A stretch of DNA of 64,000 nt from Virgibacillus_F sp049310925. Lineage in GTDB: Bacteria > Bacillota > Bacilli > Bacillales > Amphibacillaceae. The notes beneath the pieces are model-generated. The model had not been told where the DNA came from. It did no database searches and saw only the letters and a list, made by a program, of their open reading frames with translations. The position numbers and the translations under genes were made by a program. Location of the stretch: assembly GCF_049310925.1 (NCBI RefSeq), contig NZ_JBMERP010000001.1:1-64000 (forward strand), given 5' to 3'. Below are positions 25,899 through 34,785 of the stretch, piece by piece. Every line of letters starts with the position of its first letter. Positions within the stretch are counted from its first letter, which is position 1.

Positions 25899-26363
25899 AT
25901 GCGATGTTCCAATTGTGATAATAAGAGTACAAAGGTTCTTGACTCACGGCCGATTGAAGAAGGTAGGTCAATCAGACGCAGGCGGGAATGTGAACAATGT
26001 GGGTTTCGCTTTACCACGTTTGAACGAATTGAGACTGTTCCTTTAATCGTTGTTAAAAAGGAAGGAGCTCGACAGGAATTTAGCAGGGAAAAGTTGGTAA
26101 GAGGCTTAATTAAATCCTGTGAAAAAAGACCTGTACCGATAGAAAAAATAGAATCGATAGCATTAGAGGTAGAAAAGGAGTTACGGGATACTGGGGCTTC
26201 AGAAGTAGAAAGTAAAGAAATAGGTGAAATGGTTATGGATCGCCTAGCGAAGGTCGATGAAGTTGCATATGTTCGTTTCGCTTCCGTTTACCGACAGTTC
26301 AAGGATATAAGTGTCTTTTTGGATGAACTGAAGGATTTGATTAAAACAGATAAAAGCCATTAG
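25899..26363 (+). CDS. nrdR: Transcriptional repressor NrdR
   Basis: Zinc-ribbon/ATP-cone repressor of ribonucleotide reductase genes. The ribbon uses CSNC and CEQCGFRF, with the DSRPIEEGRSIRRRR recognition segment between them. The ATP-cone (about residues 49-139) contains KEGARQEFSREKLVRGL. Length 154 is typical. Ribosome site GGGGTGGGG precedes ATG. No nrd genes are in the window; it is the first gene of the conserved nrdR-dnaB-dnaI order. Confidence 0.96.
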   Translation: MRCSNCDNKSTKVLDSRPIEEGRSIRRRRECEQCGFRFTTFERIETVPLIVVKKEGARQEFSREKLVRGLIKSCEKRPVPIEKIESIALEVEKELRDTGASEVESKEIGEMVMDRLAKVDEVAYVRFASVYRQFKDISVFLDELKDLIKTDKSH

Positions 26364-26381
26364 TAAGGGGGTATAAAGGTT

Positions 26382-27710
26382 ATGAACATTATTGGAAAAG
26401 TCCTACCGGTGGATGGATATTATATTTTGCAAAAGAAGAGTTTACCAGTAGACTTTGAAAAGGCAATGACCCATTTATATCAACCACTAATTGGAATTGA
26501 ATCAGTTTCCCTGTTCATGACATTACTACATGAGGCTGATATACAGGATGAAAACATTCCTCAAACGCATCATACTTTAATGAATTATTTAAACTTGCCT
26601 CTTGATGAAATATATCGAGCCAGACTTAAACTAGAAGGTATTGGATTGATGAGAACCTATCATCGGCTAGTAAACGAACAGTCAGTTTATACGTATGAAT
26701 TAAAAGCCCCTTTTTCTCCACGTGAATTCTTCAGAGATGAAATGTTGGCACAATTGCTCTATTATCATATTGGCGAAGAAAAGTTTGATCATTTGAAACA
26801 AAAGTATTATAAGAGACAAACAAATCACCCTGGGGATAATGTTACAGTTTCTTTCAATGACGTGTTTCAGACATTTACACCTTATGGACAAGTTATGAAC
26901 GACGTCGATTCCACAGAGACAACGCCTACAGAAGATTCGGTGGATTTTACCTGGATTAAAATAATGCTTGAGCAGCGAATGATACCTGTTAAAAATATTT
27001 TGACTCCAGATAACAAACAACTTATTTTACAGATGATGAAGCTATATGAATTACAGTCACATGAAATTGAAAAAGGCATGTTATGGGCGTTGACTGATGA
27101 AAACACGTTGCACACCGATGAATTTAAAAATGCGTGTCATGATTTGTTTAAATCCAAATACAATACTACCACTGTTAAACTGACAGAGAAGGAAAAGCCA
27201 AAGGAAAAACCAAAGTCCGTACCCGAAACGCAGGAGGAACAATTAATCCAACACTTGGAAACTATTTCTCCAAAACAACTACTAGAAGACCTATCTAGTG
27301 GTAACCATGCTTCAGATCAGGATATGCGGGTGATACGTGAAGTAATGACCTCACAAGGGTTACCTTCTCCTGTTATGAACGTATTGATTCATTTCGTTTT
27401 ACTTCAATCGAATATGAAACTATCGAAAGCTTATTTAGAGAAGATTGCTAGTCATTGGTCGAGGGCTAATCTAAAAACAGCTAAGGAAGCAATGGGTTTT
27501 GCTAAAAAGGAGAAAAATAGATACCAGAAAACCGCACCAACATTTTCTAGACAAACGTATAATAAGAGTTATTCTAATGAAGTTGTTCCAGATTGGTTTA
27601 AGGATCGAAACAAGGATAAAAAGAAAAATACAGCTAAAAATAATGATAAAGATAAGTCCATGGAAAGAGAAAAAATGGAAGCAATTTTAAAAAAGTATTC
27701 AGCAGAGTAA
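26382..27710 (+). CDS. dnaB: Replication initiation and membrane attachment protein DnaB
   Basis: Firmicute primosome protein (not the helicase) that helps DnaI load the replicative helicase. The 442-residue protein starts MNIIGKVLPVDGYYI and has a winged-helix N-terminal half. The C-terminal DnaD-like domain carries the YxxxIxxxW signature in YLEKIASHW. Between them lies a lysine/proline-rich linker (KPKEKPKSVPE). The last 60 residues are strongly basic and low in complexity. It follows nrdR by 18 bp with ribosome site AAGGGGG. Confidence 0.92.
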   Translation: MNIIGKVLPVDGYYILQKKSLPVDFEKAMTHLYQPLIGIESVSLFMTLLHEADIQDENIPQTHHTLMNYLNLPLDEIYRARLKLEGIGLMRTYHRLVNEQSVYTYELKAPFSPREFFRDEMLAQLLYYHIGEEKFDHLKQKYYKRQTNHPGDNVTVSFNDVFQTFTPYGQVMNDVDSTETTPTEDSVDFTWIKIMLEQRMIPVKNILTPDNKQLILQMMKLYELQSHEIEKGMLWALTDENTLHTDEFKNACHDLFKSKYNTTTVKLTEKEKPKEKPKSVPETQEEQLIQHLETISPKQLLEDLSSGNHASDQDMRVIREVMTSQGLPSPVMNVLIHFVLLQSNMKLSKAYLEKIASHWSRANLKTAKEAMGFAKKEKNRYQKTAPTFSRQTYNKSYSNEVVPDWFKDRNKDKKKNTAKNNDKDKSMEREKMEAILKKYSAE

Positions 27711-27740
27711 CAAAAATAATCATTGCCAAGGATGATTGCT

Positions 27741-28676
27741 ATGAAACCAGTCCAATCTACATTAAAAAAATGGATGAACGAAAATAAGAATTTTAAAGAT
27801 AACTATAATAAAATCAAAAACGAAATTCTGATGGATCCAGAGATAAAAGAATTTCTTTTATTACATCCTGAATTAACACAGAGGGAGATTAATAAGAATT
27901 TAATTAAGTTATATGAGTACAAAACGCAATCAAAACAATGTGATAAGTGCAAGTCATTTGGTAGTTGTGTCAATATGCTAAAGGGATATTCACCTATCCT
28001 CAAAACAGATAATAATGAAATTCATATGCAATATGAAAAGTGTCATAATCATGTAGCACATGAAAAACAGAAACAACAACAGGATTTAATCCAAAGTTTA
28101 TATATGCCAAAGGAAATACTAAATGCATCAATGAAAATAATTGAAAGTGATGACGAAAGACTTGAAGCAATTGATGCAATAGACAACTTTCTGGTTAAAG
28201 TTCACTCATCTGGCCTACCATCTAAAGGAATATATTTTTATGGCCCATTTGGTGTTGGGAAAACGTTTTTCCTGGGAGCTATTGCAAACGAACTGAGAAA
28301 GATTAATATTTCCTCAATGATCATTTATATGCCCGAGTTTGTAAGAGAAATAAAAGCTTCTCTTAAAGACGATTCTATAAATGAAAAAATCGAGTATTTT
28401 AAAAAAGCTGAAGTTTTAATGATTGATGACATTGGTGCGGAATCACAATCTGCCTGGTTTCGTGATGAAATTCTCGGCTCGATATTACAGTATCGTATGA
28501 TGGAAGGACTTCCTGTCTTTTTTACCTCTAACTATAATTTGGATCAACTAGAAGATCAATTAGCCAAAACAAATCGTGGAGCTATTGAAACAGTAAAAGC
28601 AGGACGTATTACTGAGCGTATAAAACAGGTTAGTAATGAAGTACGAATAGCCGGTGAAAACAGAAGAAACAGGTAA
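27741..28676 (+). CDS. dnaI: Primosomal helicase loader DnaI
   Basis: AAA+ ATPase that loads the replicative helicase. From ATG 27741 it has 311 residues, the B. subtilis length; the ribosome site AAGGATGA lies before this ATG and inside the longer open frame. The N-terminal zinc-binding region has CDKC, a cysteine in FGSCVNM and CHNH. The ATPase core has Walker A GPFGVGKT and Walker B VLMIDDIGAES, then sensor 1 FFTSN. Ends at a terminator; the operon nrdR-dnaB-dnaI is complete. Confidence 0.95.
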   Translation: MKPVQSTLKKWMNENKNFKDNYNKIKNEILMDPEIKEFLLLHPELTQREINKNLIKLYEYKTQSKQCDKCKSFGSCVNMLKGYSPILKTDNNEIHMQYEKCHNHVAHEKQKQQQDLIQSLYMPKEILNASMKIIESDDERLEAIDAIDNFLVKVHSSGLPSKGIYFYGPFGVGKTFFLGAIANELRKINISSMIIYMPEFVREIKASLKDDSINEKIEYFKKAEVLMIDDIGAESQSAWFRDEILGSILQYRMMEGLPVFFTSNYNLDQLEDQLAKTNRGAIETVKAGRITERIKQVSNEVRIAGENRRNR

Positions 28677-28680
28677 AGGT

Positions 28681-28719
28681 AAAAAACTATCATTTTAATT
28701 TTAAAAGGTAGTTTTTTTC
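28681..28719 (+). terminator. Intrinsic terminator after dnaI
   Basis: AAAAAACTATC pairs with GGTAGTTTTTTT across a loop rich in A and T. Confidence 0.75.
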
Positions 28720-28785
28720 TTTATACATTTTTTCCTTATTCTTTCCATATAATGTATCAGCTTGGTTTTGTGAGGGTGAGATGTA

Positions 28786-29640
28786 TTGCTGGATATTTAT
28801 ATGGAATCAGACAAGGAAGTAATCAGTTTTTGTGAGGCATTGTTTCAAATTAACAAGAAGATTGAGTTACACTGGAAAACACATGATGAATGGGGGAATC
28901 ATTTACAGATTGAGATAAAGGATGTCGATAATTCATCACTTGATTCAATCGCAGGGGCATTAGTTGATGTATTTATGTTTCATCGTCTCTCAGATATGAT
29001 AAGGTCTGTCATACAGGATGAATTCTACTACACCAATCAAGATGAAATTGACAAAATTTTAGATCTGACCCATTGGATTATAACCGGGGGTGATGATGAA
29101 AATATCGACCTAACAGAAACGCAAGACCCAGGTTTATTTTTGGAATCATTATTTAATTCTATGGTAAAAAATGCATGCACGGTTCATTACGATTCATTGG
29201 TTAAGTTTCGTATCAAACCTTTCAAGGAACTCATCAAATGTTTTACTGGACTAGCTATTGATGAGTTAAAGAGAGAAGAAGACCATCTTTCTTTTATTAA
29301 TGCACTTAGGGAATATATTGCGAAGAAGGAAGCAGTTATACCTACAGTTTATATGCTTCAAGAGGATCCATTCGTATTTTTCCATTCAAATGGAAAACGT
29401 TTTACAAACATGGAATTACACATGATTATGCAGAAAGAACCATTGTATATAGTGGGGCTCGATAGTAACGAAAAAAACCTATCCCCTCTAATAGCAATGG
29501 CGCCTGAGAACATATTGATTTATGGGGAAAATCCAGATGAGCCAAAAACGTTAACTATAATTAATGTTTTTCAAGAGCGAGTTGAGTTTAAGCCAATGAT
29601 TGATTTTCCATTTCCTCAGTACTTAAAAAACTATGAATGA
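28786..29640 (+). CDS. ytxC: Sporulation-associated protein YtxC-like
   Basis: A 284-residue protein recognised by position (after dnaI, before thrS) and by overall sequence as YtxC, annotated in Bacillus as a putative sporulation protein of unknown function. No membrane segment or signal is apparent; the sequence is acidic with amphipathic helices (for example residues 45-80) and contains HWIITGGDDENID near 90. The TTG at 28786 follows GAGGGTGAG with five bases spacing and is the best start. In B. subtilis ytxB lies just upstream; here a TVP38-type gene like ytxB is found 5 kb further on. Confidence 0.82.
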   Translation: MLDIYMESDKEVISFCEALFQINKKIELHWKTHDEWGNHLQIEIKDVDNSSLDSIAGALVDVFMFHRLSDMIRSVIQDEFYYTNQDEIDKILDLTHWIITGGDDENIDLTETQDPGLFLESLFNSMVKNACTVHYDSLVKFRIKPFKELIKCFTGLAIDELKREEDHLSFINALREYIAKKEAVIPTVYMLQEDPFVFFHSNGKRFTNMELHMIMQKEPLYIVGLDSNEKNLSPLIAMAPENILIYGENPDEPKTLTIINVFQERVEFKPMIDFPFPQYLKNYE

Positions 29641-29709
29641 TACTTGCAAATGTATCATAGAGAGGCTATAATACAATTTATATATATTTAAATTGATATT
29701 TGGTTATGA

Positions 29710-29953
29710 TAAGGACAAGATTGTTTGATAATTATACAGACTAGAGATGGAAGGACACGGCTGAAAGCTTCCTTGTGTATAACAAATGATTACCACCTTT
29801 GAACTCTACTATTGAATAACTAGTAAGTAGTAGCGTATATTCTGCGTTAAAGATAATGAAGCCGTGATTAAGTTTTCGCGGGAATCAGGGTGGAACCACG
29901 TGACCAACGCTCGTCCCTTTGCAATTAGTGCAGAGGGATGGGCGTTTTTTGCA
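29710..29953 (+). promoter_or_regulatory. T-box riboswitch, tRNA-Thr, upstream of thrS
   Basis: The core AGGGTGGAACCACG at 29887-29900 is the T-box sequence (usual form AGGGTGGNACCGCG; here ACCACG). Its TGGA bulge fits a tRNA ending UCCA, as expected for tRNA-Thr. The upstream Stem I region contains GATTACCACC, where ACC is the likely threonine specifier codon. The terminator is the stem AACGCTCGTCCC...GGGATGGGCGTT followed by TTTT at about 29948. It controls read-through into thrS according to tRNA charging. Confidence 0.92.
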
Positions 29954-30036
29954 GTTAAGAAAGTATAAATCCTTTCTTACTGCATAAGCGCAACTAAGTC
30001 GCCATAAAGGCTTGGCGATAAGCCAAGTTTTCTAAA
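29951..30036 (+). repeat. Terminator-adjacent two-hairpin repeat, copy 1
   Basis: Starts GCAGTTAAGAAAG directly after the T-tract of the thrS T-box terminator and ends AGTTTTCTAAA. First hairpin: GCAGT-AAGAAAG with CTTTCTTACTGC. Second: TCGCC...GGCGA, flanked by AACT/AGTT. It lies in the thrS 5' leader and is transcribed only on T-box read-through. Confidence 0.75.
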
Positions 30037-30086
30037 ATTTGAACTCGATTTAACAGAATAAAGAACATAAGAAGGAGTGTTATAAA

Positions 30087-32030
30087 ATGGAAAACATCAG
30101 AATTATATTTCCAGATGGAGCTAGCAAGGAATTCCCAAATGGAACAACTGGAGAAGAAATAGCATTCTCTATATCACCTGGATTAAAGAAACAGGCTTTG
30201 GCAATAAAGTTAGATGATCAATTGGTTGACCTTCGTCGAGGGTTAAAATTTGGTGGGAAAATTGAAATTATCACCTATAAAAGTCCAGAAGGGTTAGATG
30301 TTGTCCGTCATTCAACTGCACATTTAATGGCTCAGGCTATTAAGCGGTTATACAAAAATGTAAAGTTTGGTGTTGGTCCAGTAATTGAAGAAGGATTTTA
30401 CTATGACATGGATATGGAAGAATCTATCACACCTGAGGACCTTCCTAAAATAGAAAAAGAAATGCAACGAATTGTTGACGAAAATTTAGAAATTGAGCGA
30501 GTAGAGGTTTCTAGAGAAGAAGCAAAACAAATGTTTAAAGATATTGGAGATGAATTGAAGCTAGAGTTAATTGATGCGATTCCAGAAAAGGAACAAGTAA
30601 CAATTTACAAACAAGGTGAATTTTTTGATCTTTGTAGAGGAGTTCATGTACCATCTACAAGTAAAATTAAGGCATTTAAACTATTAAGTATATCCGGGGC
30701 CTACTGGCGTGGTGATAGCAATAACCAACAGCTGCAGCGCATTTATGGTACAGCTTTTGAAAAAAAGGGACAAGTTGATGATTATTTGCAACTTTTGGAA
30801 GAACGCAAGGAACGTGATCATCGTAAGCTTGGAAAGGAATTAGAAATATTCACAGTATCTCAGAAGGTTGGACAAGGTTTACCTTTATGGTTACCTAAGG
30901 GAGCTACAATTCGACGTAACATTGAAAGATACATTGTTGATCTAGAAGAACGTTTAGGGTATAGCCATGTATATACTCCTGTGTTAGGAAGTGTTGAGCT
31001 TTATAAAACGAGTGGACATTGGGATCACTATAAAGAGGACATGTTCCCAACTATGGAAATGGACAATGAAGACCTTGTTTTACGTCCAATGAACTGCCCA
31101 CATCATATGATGGTATATAAGCATCAACTTTATAGCTACCGCAATTTACCAGTGCGGATAGCTGAACTAGGGACAATGCATCGTCATGAGATGAGTGGTG
31201 CGTTAGCAGGATTGCAACGCGTTCGTGCGATGACATTGAATGATGCACATATCTTTGCCCGTCCAGACCAATTAAAAGAGGAATTTATTAGGGTGGTAGA
31301 GCTCGTACAAAAAGTATATGAAGATTTTGGAATTGATGAGTACTATTTCCGTTTATCTTATCGTGACCCTGAAGATAAAGAAAAATATGTTGACAACGAT
31401 GAGATGTGGGATAAGGCACAGGCCATGTTAAAAGAAACAATGGAGGACATGGAGCTTGATTATGTAGAAGCTATAGGTGAAGCGGCATTTTATGGCCCTA
31501 AACTGGACGTACAGGTTAAAACTGCATTAGGTAAAGATGAAACGTTATCTACTGTTCAGTTGGATTTCCACTTACCAGATCGCTTTGACTTAACATACAT
31601 TGGCGAAGATGGAAAAGAACACCGTCCAGTAGTTATCCATCGAGGTGTTGTGTCAACGATGGAACGTTTTGTAGCATTCCTTTTAGAAGAGTATAAAGGA
31701 GCTTTCCCAACTTGGCTATCTCCTGTACAGGTTAAGGTTATCCCTGTCTCGCCTGGCGTTCATTTAGATTATGCTAATGATGTAGTTGATAAATTGAGAC
31801 TGCAGGGTATCCGCGTTGAAGTAGACGAACGTGATGAAAAAATTGGGTACAAAATTCGTGAAGCGCAAACACAAAAAATTCCTTTTGGATTAGTTGTAGG
31901 TGACAATGAGATAAAAGAAGGTGCAGTAAATGTACGAAGATATGGGGAAAAGAATTCCGAGACAATCAGTTATCTGGATTTCGAGAATTTAGTTACAGAA
32001 GAAATAAAGAATAAAACATTAAGAAAATAG
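30087..32030 (+). CDS. thrS: Threonyl-tRNA synthetase
   Basis: Class II synthetase of 647 residues. The N-terminal TGS domain (1-62) is followed by the editing domain with HSTAHLMAQA (HxxxH at about residue 76). The catalytic core has motif 2 around RPMNCPHHMMVY with zinc ligands, motif 3 RGVVSTMERFVAFLLEEYKG, and a C-terminal anticodon-binding domain from about 540. Ribosome site AAGGAG precedes ATG 30087. Expression is governed by the upstream T-box. Confidence 0.97.
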   Translation: MENIRIIFPDGASKEFPNGTTGEEIAFSISPGLKKQALAIKLDDQLVDLRRGLKFGGKIEIITYKSPEGLDVVRHSTAHLMAQAIKRLYKNVKFGVGPVIEEGFYYDMDMEESITPEDLPKIEKEMQRIVDENLEIERVEVSREEAKQMFKDIGDELKLELIDAIPEKEQVTIYKQGEFFDLCRGVHVPSTSKIKAFKLLSISGAYWRGDSNNQQLQRIYGTAFEKKGQVDDYLQLLEERKERDHRKLGKELEIFTVSQKVGQGLPLWLPKGATIRRNIERYIVDLEERLGYSHVYTPVLGSVELYKTSGHWDHYKEDMFPTMEMDNEDLVLRPMNCPHHMMVYKHQLYSYRNLPVRIAELGTMHRHEMSGALAGLQRVRAMTLNDAHIFARPDQLKEEFIRVVELVQKVYEDFGIDEYYFRLSYRDPEDKEKYVDNDEMWDKAQAMLKETMEDMELDYVEAIGEAAFYGPKLDVQVKTALGKDETLSTVQLDFHLPDRFDLTYIGEDGKEHRPVVIHRGVVSTMERFVAFLLEEYKGAFPTWLSPVQVKVIPVSPGVHLDYANDVVDKLRLQGIRVEVDERDEKIGYKIREAQTQKIPFGLVVGDNEIKEGAVNVRRYGEKNSETISYLDFENLVTEEIKNKTLRK

Positions 32031-32171
32031 GTTGTCACACTAAGGTAAACTTTACCTACTATGCTGCATATGGTATGGTAGATAAAGTAATGCATAATTT
32101 TGATGCTTTTACACTAGATTTATTTGACTAAGCCTGGATTAAATGGTATAGTTTAAAAGTTGAATAAAATT

Positions 32172-32303
32172 AAATGATCTGAGACAAGTAGAGGCACCCG
32201 CTTCTCACCTGTTCAACGCAAATTAGCAGTTGACTGGTTCTAACTTCTTTAAATAGATAATTAAAGTTGTGTGGGTGCATATCATGCACCTGCATTTTTT
32301 GTG
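32172..32303 (+). promoter_or_regulatory. L20-type autoregulatory leader of infC-rpmI-rplT
   Basis: The segment GAGGCACCCGCTTCTCAC (32191-32208) followed by a stem-loop region matches the L20 leader I know from Bacillus, where L20 binds the leader as it binds 23S rRNA. A terminator GGGTGCA-TATCA-TGCACCTGC followed by TTTTTTG (to about 32300) completes it. The rest of the 417-bp thrS-infC gap contains no gene that I can see. Confidence 0.8.
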
Positions 32304-32447
32304 CTTTAATTAAGTTGATAAATTTAATGTTTAAAGTATAAGGGAAACGAAGCATCTGTCATCATTATTCAGTAAGCTACGTTTTTCGAATGCACTTGTC
32401 AATGATGGATCAGGAATTACTTTATACTAATTTGGAGGTGGCTGGCT

Positions 32448-32963
32448 ATTAGCAAAGATATGAATGTCAATGAAAAAATTCGTGCGAGAGAAGTACGTCT
32501 AATCGATTCAAACGGTGATCAACTGGGAGTTAAGACTCGTCAGGAAGCATTAGAAATTGCCCAAACTAGAAACTTAGATTTAGTTGCAGTTGCTCCTAAT
32601 GCAAAACCACCTGTTTGTCGAATTATGGATTATGGAAAACATCGTTATGAGCAACAAAAGAAAGACAAAGAAGCACGCAAAAAGCAGAAAATCATTAATG
32701 TGAAAGAAGTTCGATTCACACCTGGAATTGGCGAACATGATTTTATGACCAAGTTAAAGAACGCCAGAAAGTTCCTTGAAAATGGTGATAAGGTTAAAGC
32801 AGCAGTACGTTTTCGTGGTCGTGCTATCACACACAAAGAGCTTGGACAAGAAGTATTGGACAGATTATCCGCGGAATGTAAGGACATTGCAACGATTGAA
32901 TCAAGACCGAAAATGGAAGGTCGTAATATGTTCATAATGCTTGCACCCATAGCGGAAAAATAA
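32448..32963 (+). CDS. infC: Translation initiation factor IF-3, AUU start
   Basis: IF-3 of about 171 residues. The ribosome site GGAGGTG (32434-32440) is seven bases before ATT at 32448, giving SKDMNVNEKIRAREVRLID, the known mature N-terminus form in Geobacillus (SKDF...). The ATG at 32460 is too far from that site. AUU starts are a hallmark of infC and let IF-3 inhibit its own translation. NAKPPVCRIMDYGK and KGRAITHKE-like sequence are conserved. First gene of the L20 operon. Confidence 0.93.
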   Translation: MSKDMNVNEKIRAREVRLIDSNGDQLGVKTRQEALEIAQTRNLDLVAVAPNAKPPVCRIMDYGKHRYEQQKKDKEARKKQKIINVKEVRFTPGIGEHDFMTKLKNARKFLENGDKVKAAVRFRGRAITHKELGQEVLDRLSAECKDIATIESRPKMEGRNMFIMLAPIAEK

Positions 32964-32993
32964 TTCTTATATGTTTACAAGGAGGAACTCTAC

Positions 32994-33188
32994 ATGCCTA
33001 AAATGAAAACCCATAAAGGTTCTCAAAAACGTTTTAAAAGAACGGGATCTGGAAAATTAAAACGTTCACATGCATACACAAGTCATATGTTTGCAAATAA
33101 ATCGCAAAAACAAAAGCGTAAGTTACGTAAATCTACACTGGTATCAGCAGGAGATTACAAGCGCATCAAAGCAATGCTTCCAAAGTAA
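32994..33188 (+). CDS. rpmI: 50S ribosomal protein L35
   Basis: A 64-residue, highly basic protein starting PKMKTHKGSQKRFKRTGSGK, the L35 signature. AGGAGG lies before the ATG. It is 30 bp after infC and 66 bp before rplT in the standard infC-rpmI-rplT order. Confidence 0.97.
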   Translation: MPKMKTHKGSQKRFKRTGSGKLKRSHAYTSHMFANKSQKQKRKLRKSTLVSAGDYKRIKAMLPK

Positions 33189-33254
33189 GCAATTATATGC
33201 TACTAAACTAACAGGATATACAATGATATAGATTTGTATTAGGAGGGTATTAAT

Positions 33255-33611
33255 ATGCCACGTGTAAAAGGTGGAACAGTTACGCGCGCTCGTCGTAAAC
33301 GCGTACTAAAACTTGCAAAAGGTTATTATGGTTCAAAACGCACGCTATTTAAAACAGCAAAACAACAAGTAATAAAGTCAGGTCAATATGCTTATCGTGA
33401 CCGTAGACAGAAAAAACGTGATTTCCGTAAACTTTGGATTACACGTATTAACGCAGCAGCTCGCATTCACGATATTTCGTACAGCAAATTGATGCACGGA
33501 TTAAAAGTTGCTGGTATTGAAGTAAATCGTAAAATGTTGTCTGATTTAGCGATTAATGACGAAAAAGCTTTCAGCCAACTTGCAGAAAAAGCAAAATCAG
33601 CAATTAAGTAA
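33255..33611 (+). CDS. rplT: 50S ribosomal protein L20
   Basis: A 118-residue protein with the L20 N-terminal basic arm PRVKGGTVTRARRKRVLKLAKG and the globular C-terminal domain from about residue 60 (NAAARIHDISYSKLMHGL). L20 is an early 23S assembly protein and the repressor of its own operon through the leader upstream of infC. AGGAGG is before ATG. The transcript continues through a tandem repeat array before its terminator at 34122. Confidence 0.97.
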   Translation: MPRVKGGTVTRARRKRVLKLAKGYYGSKRTLFKTAKQQVIKSGQYAYRDRRQKKRDFRKLWITRINAAARIHDISYSKLMHGLKVAGIEVNRKMLSDLAINDEKAFSQLAEKAKSAIK

Positions 33612-34102
33612 AGAAAAGCGAAGGCGACTGGTCAGCGACGTACAAATAGATAGGACTGTGAAAAGTACGTGGAACTATACGTACGTTCATCAGGACTACC
33701 TATTTGCTAGTCGCTAGGAGCCGCAGCTAGACAAAGAAAAGCGGAGGCGACTGGTCAGAAGCTGACGCATAAGCAAGGAACCGAAGAACGCAAAGGTTTA
33801 AGCGTTCAGAGAGTTAATTGTTTATGACGGTAGCTTCTAGGAGCCACCGCTAGACAAGAAAAGCAGAGCGGGCTTGCTTAGCGGTGAAATGCGTAAGTAA
33901 GGGACCGTAGAGCACACGATCTAAGTGCTCGGAGTGTCAATTGCTTACGTCACGAACCGCTAGCCCGCGCAGCTAGACAAGAAAAGCAGAGCGGGCTTAC
34001 TCAGCGGTGAAATGCGTAAGTAAGGGACCGTAGAGCACACGATCTAAGTGCTCGGAGTGTCAATTGCTTACGTCACGAACCGCTAGCCCGCGTAGCTAGA
34101 CA
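33612..34102 (+). repeat. Tandem array of four 122-123 bp structured repeats
   Basis: Units: 33612-33733, 33735-33856, 33857-33979, 33980-34102. Each begins AGAAAAGC and ends GCTAGACA. Units 3 and 4 differ at only about three positions, while units 1 and 2 differ strongly inside but keep the same fold. Units 3 and 4 nest GCGGGC/GCCCGC, AGCGGT/ACCGCT, GTAAGTAA/TTGCTTAC and GAGCAC/GTGCTC. Unit 1 nests GCGACT/AGTCGC, CAAATAG/CTATTTG and GTACGT/ACGTAC. Unit 2 nests AGAAGCT/AGCTTCT, CATAAGCAA/TTGTTTATG and GAACGC/GCGTTC. The style recalls bcr1-like repeats of Bacillus cereus. The array lies between the rplT stop and its terminator. Confidence 0.9.
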
Positions 34103-34121
34103 AAAAGCATATAAGTAATTC

Positions 34122-34162
34122 AAATGACCAAATTCCGTTCCAAGGAATTTGGTCATTTTTAT
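34122..34162 (+). terminator. Intrinsic terminator of the infC-rpmI-rplT operon
   Basis: AATGACCAAATTCC and GGAATTTGGTCATT form a 14-bp stem followed by TTTT. Confidence 0.92.
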
Positions 34163-34250
34163 ACTTACATTTTTGATTCTGCATTAAATAGAAACAAAAA
34201 GGATATCTGCATTGATGTAGTTTGGTTGCTAGAAAGGAAGGTAAGTTCAC

Positions 34251-34526
34251 ATGAACTTTGAAACAACATTATTTTGGTTTTTTATAGTCTTAAATATAAT
34301 TGCTTTTATCATAATGGGGATCGACAAAAAAAAGGCAATAAAACAAAAGTGGCGAATACCTGAAAAAACAATTTGGACAGTGGCTATTTTGGGTGGATCA
34401 ATAGGAGCTATTGTGGGTATGCGATTTTTTAGACATAAGACCAAACATCGTATGTTCTCAATTGGACTACCACTAGTTTTAATACTACAGATTGTCTCTT
34501 TCTTTTACTTTTTTGAATTATTTTAA
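34251..34526 (+). CDS. ysdA: DUF1294 family membrane protein (YsdA-like)
   Basis: A 91-residue protein with three hydrophobic segments (about 7-25, 41-58 and 70-88). The loop GIDKKKAIKQKWRIPEKT and the segment GGSIGAIVGMRFFRHKTKH are the DUF1294 signature; YsdA occupies the same place after rplT in B. subtilis. Function unknown. AAGGAAGG precedes the ATG. Confidence 0.88.
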   Translation: MNFETTLFWFFIVLNIIAFIIMGIDKKKAIKQKWRIPEKTIWTVAILGGSIGAIVGMRFFRHKTKHRMFSIGLPLVLILQIVSFFYFFELF

Positions 34527-34527
34527 T

Positions 34528-34600
34528 AGCTCTTTTCACTAGTTTTGTAGCTTTTCAATCTTGGCAGGTGGGCATGCATGGCATCCCTTCAGTAATAGTG
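34528..34600 (-). mobile_element. Possible end remnant of the MITE-like element (copy D)
   Basis: AGCTCTTTTCACTAG followed by TTTTGTAGCTTTTCAATCTT aligns with the reverse complement of the right end of copy B/C (GGCTCTTTTCGTAAA, then TTTTGTTGCTTTTAATCTT). It abuts the ysdA stop codon. The similarity fades after about 60 bp, and no matching other end is seen. Confidence 0.5.
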
Positions 34601-34785
34601 ATTTCCACTTCAGCAGTCACTTTCCGCTGAAGTAATGACAGCTTCCTATAAAGTCGGATACCAAGGTTGTAAAAGCTTTTCTCTGCTCTGTGTCATAAAG
34701 GCTCGTCTTATGTCATATACATGTACAAAGTGGTTTTAAACATGCTGCAGACAATCAACAATGAAAAAGGCAGAGGAGGCATGGT
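34601..34785. other. Intergenic region, no gene seen
   Basis: A stretch with a small inverted repeat, ACTTCAGC...GCTGAAGT, around 34608-34636. No ribosome site with an open frame is present before the TVP38-type gene. It may be the decayed interior of the repeat remnant just upstream. Confidence 0.4.

Noticed and set aside
29951..30036. Terminator-adjacent repeat as a group IIC intron fragment
   Set aside because: The location after a terminator fits, but there is no domain V, no reverse transcriptase, and the 5' end is GCAGT in the good copies instead of GTGCG.
33612..34102. Tandem repeats as a CRISPR array
   Set aside because: Units are about 122 bp, abut without spacers of unique sequence, and form long hairpins; no cas genes nearby.
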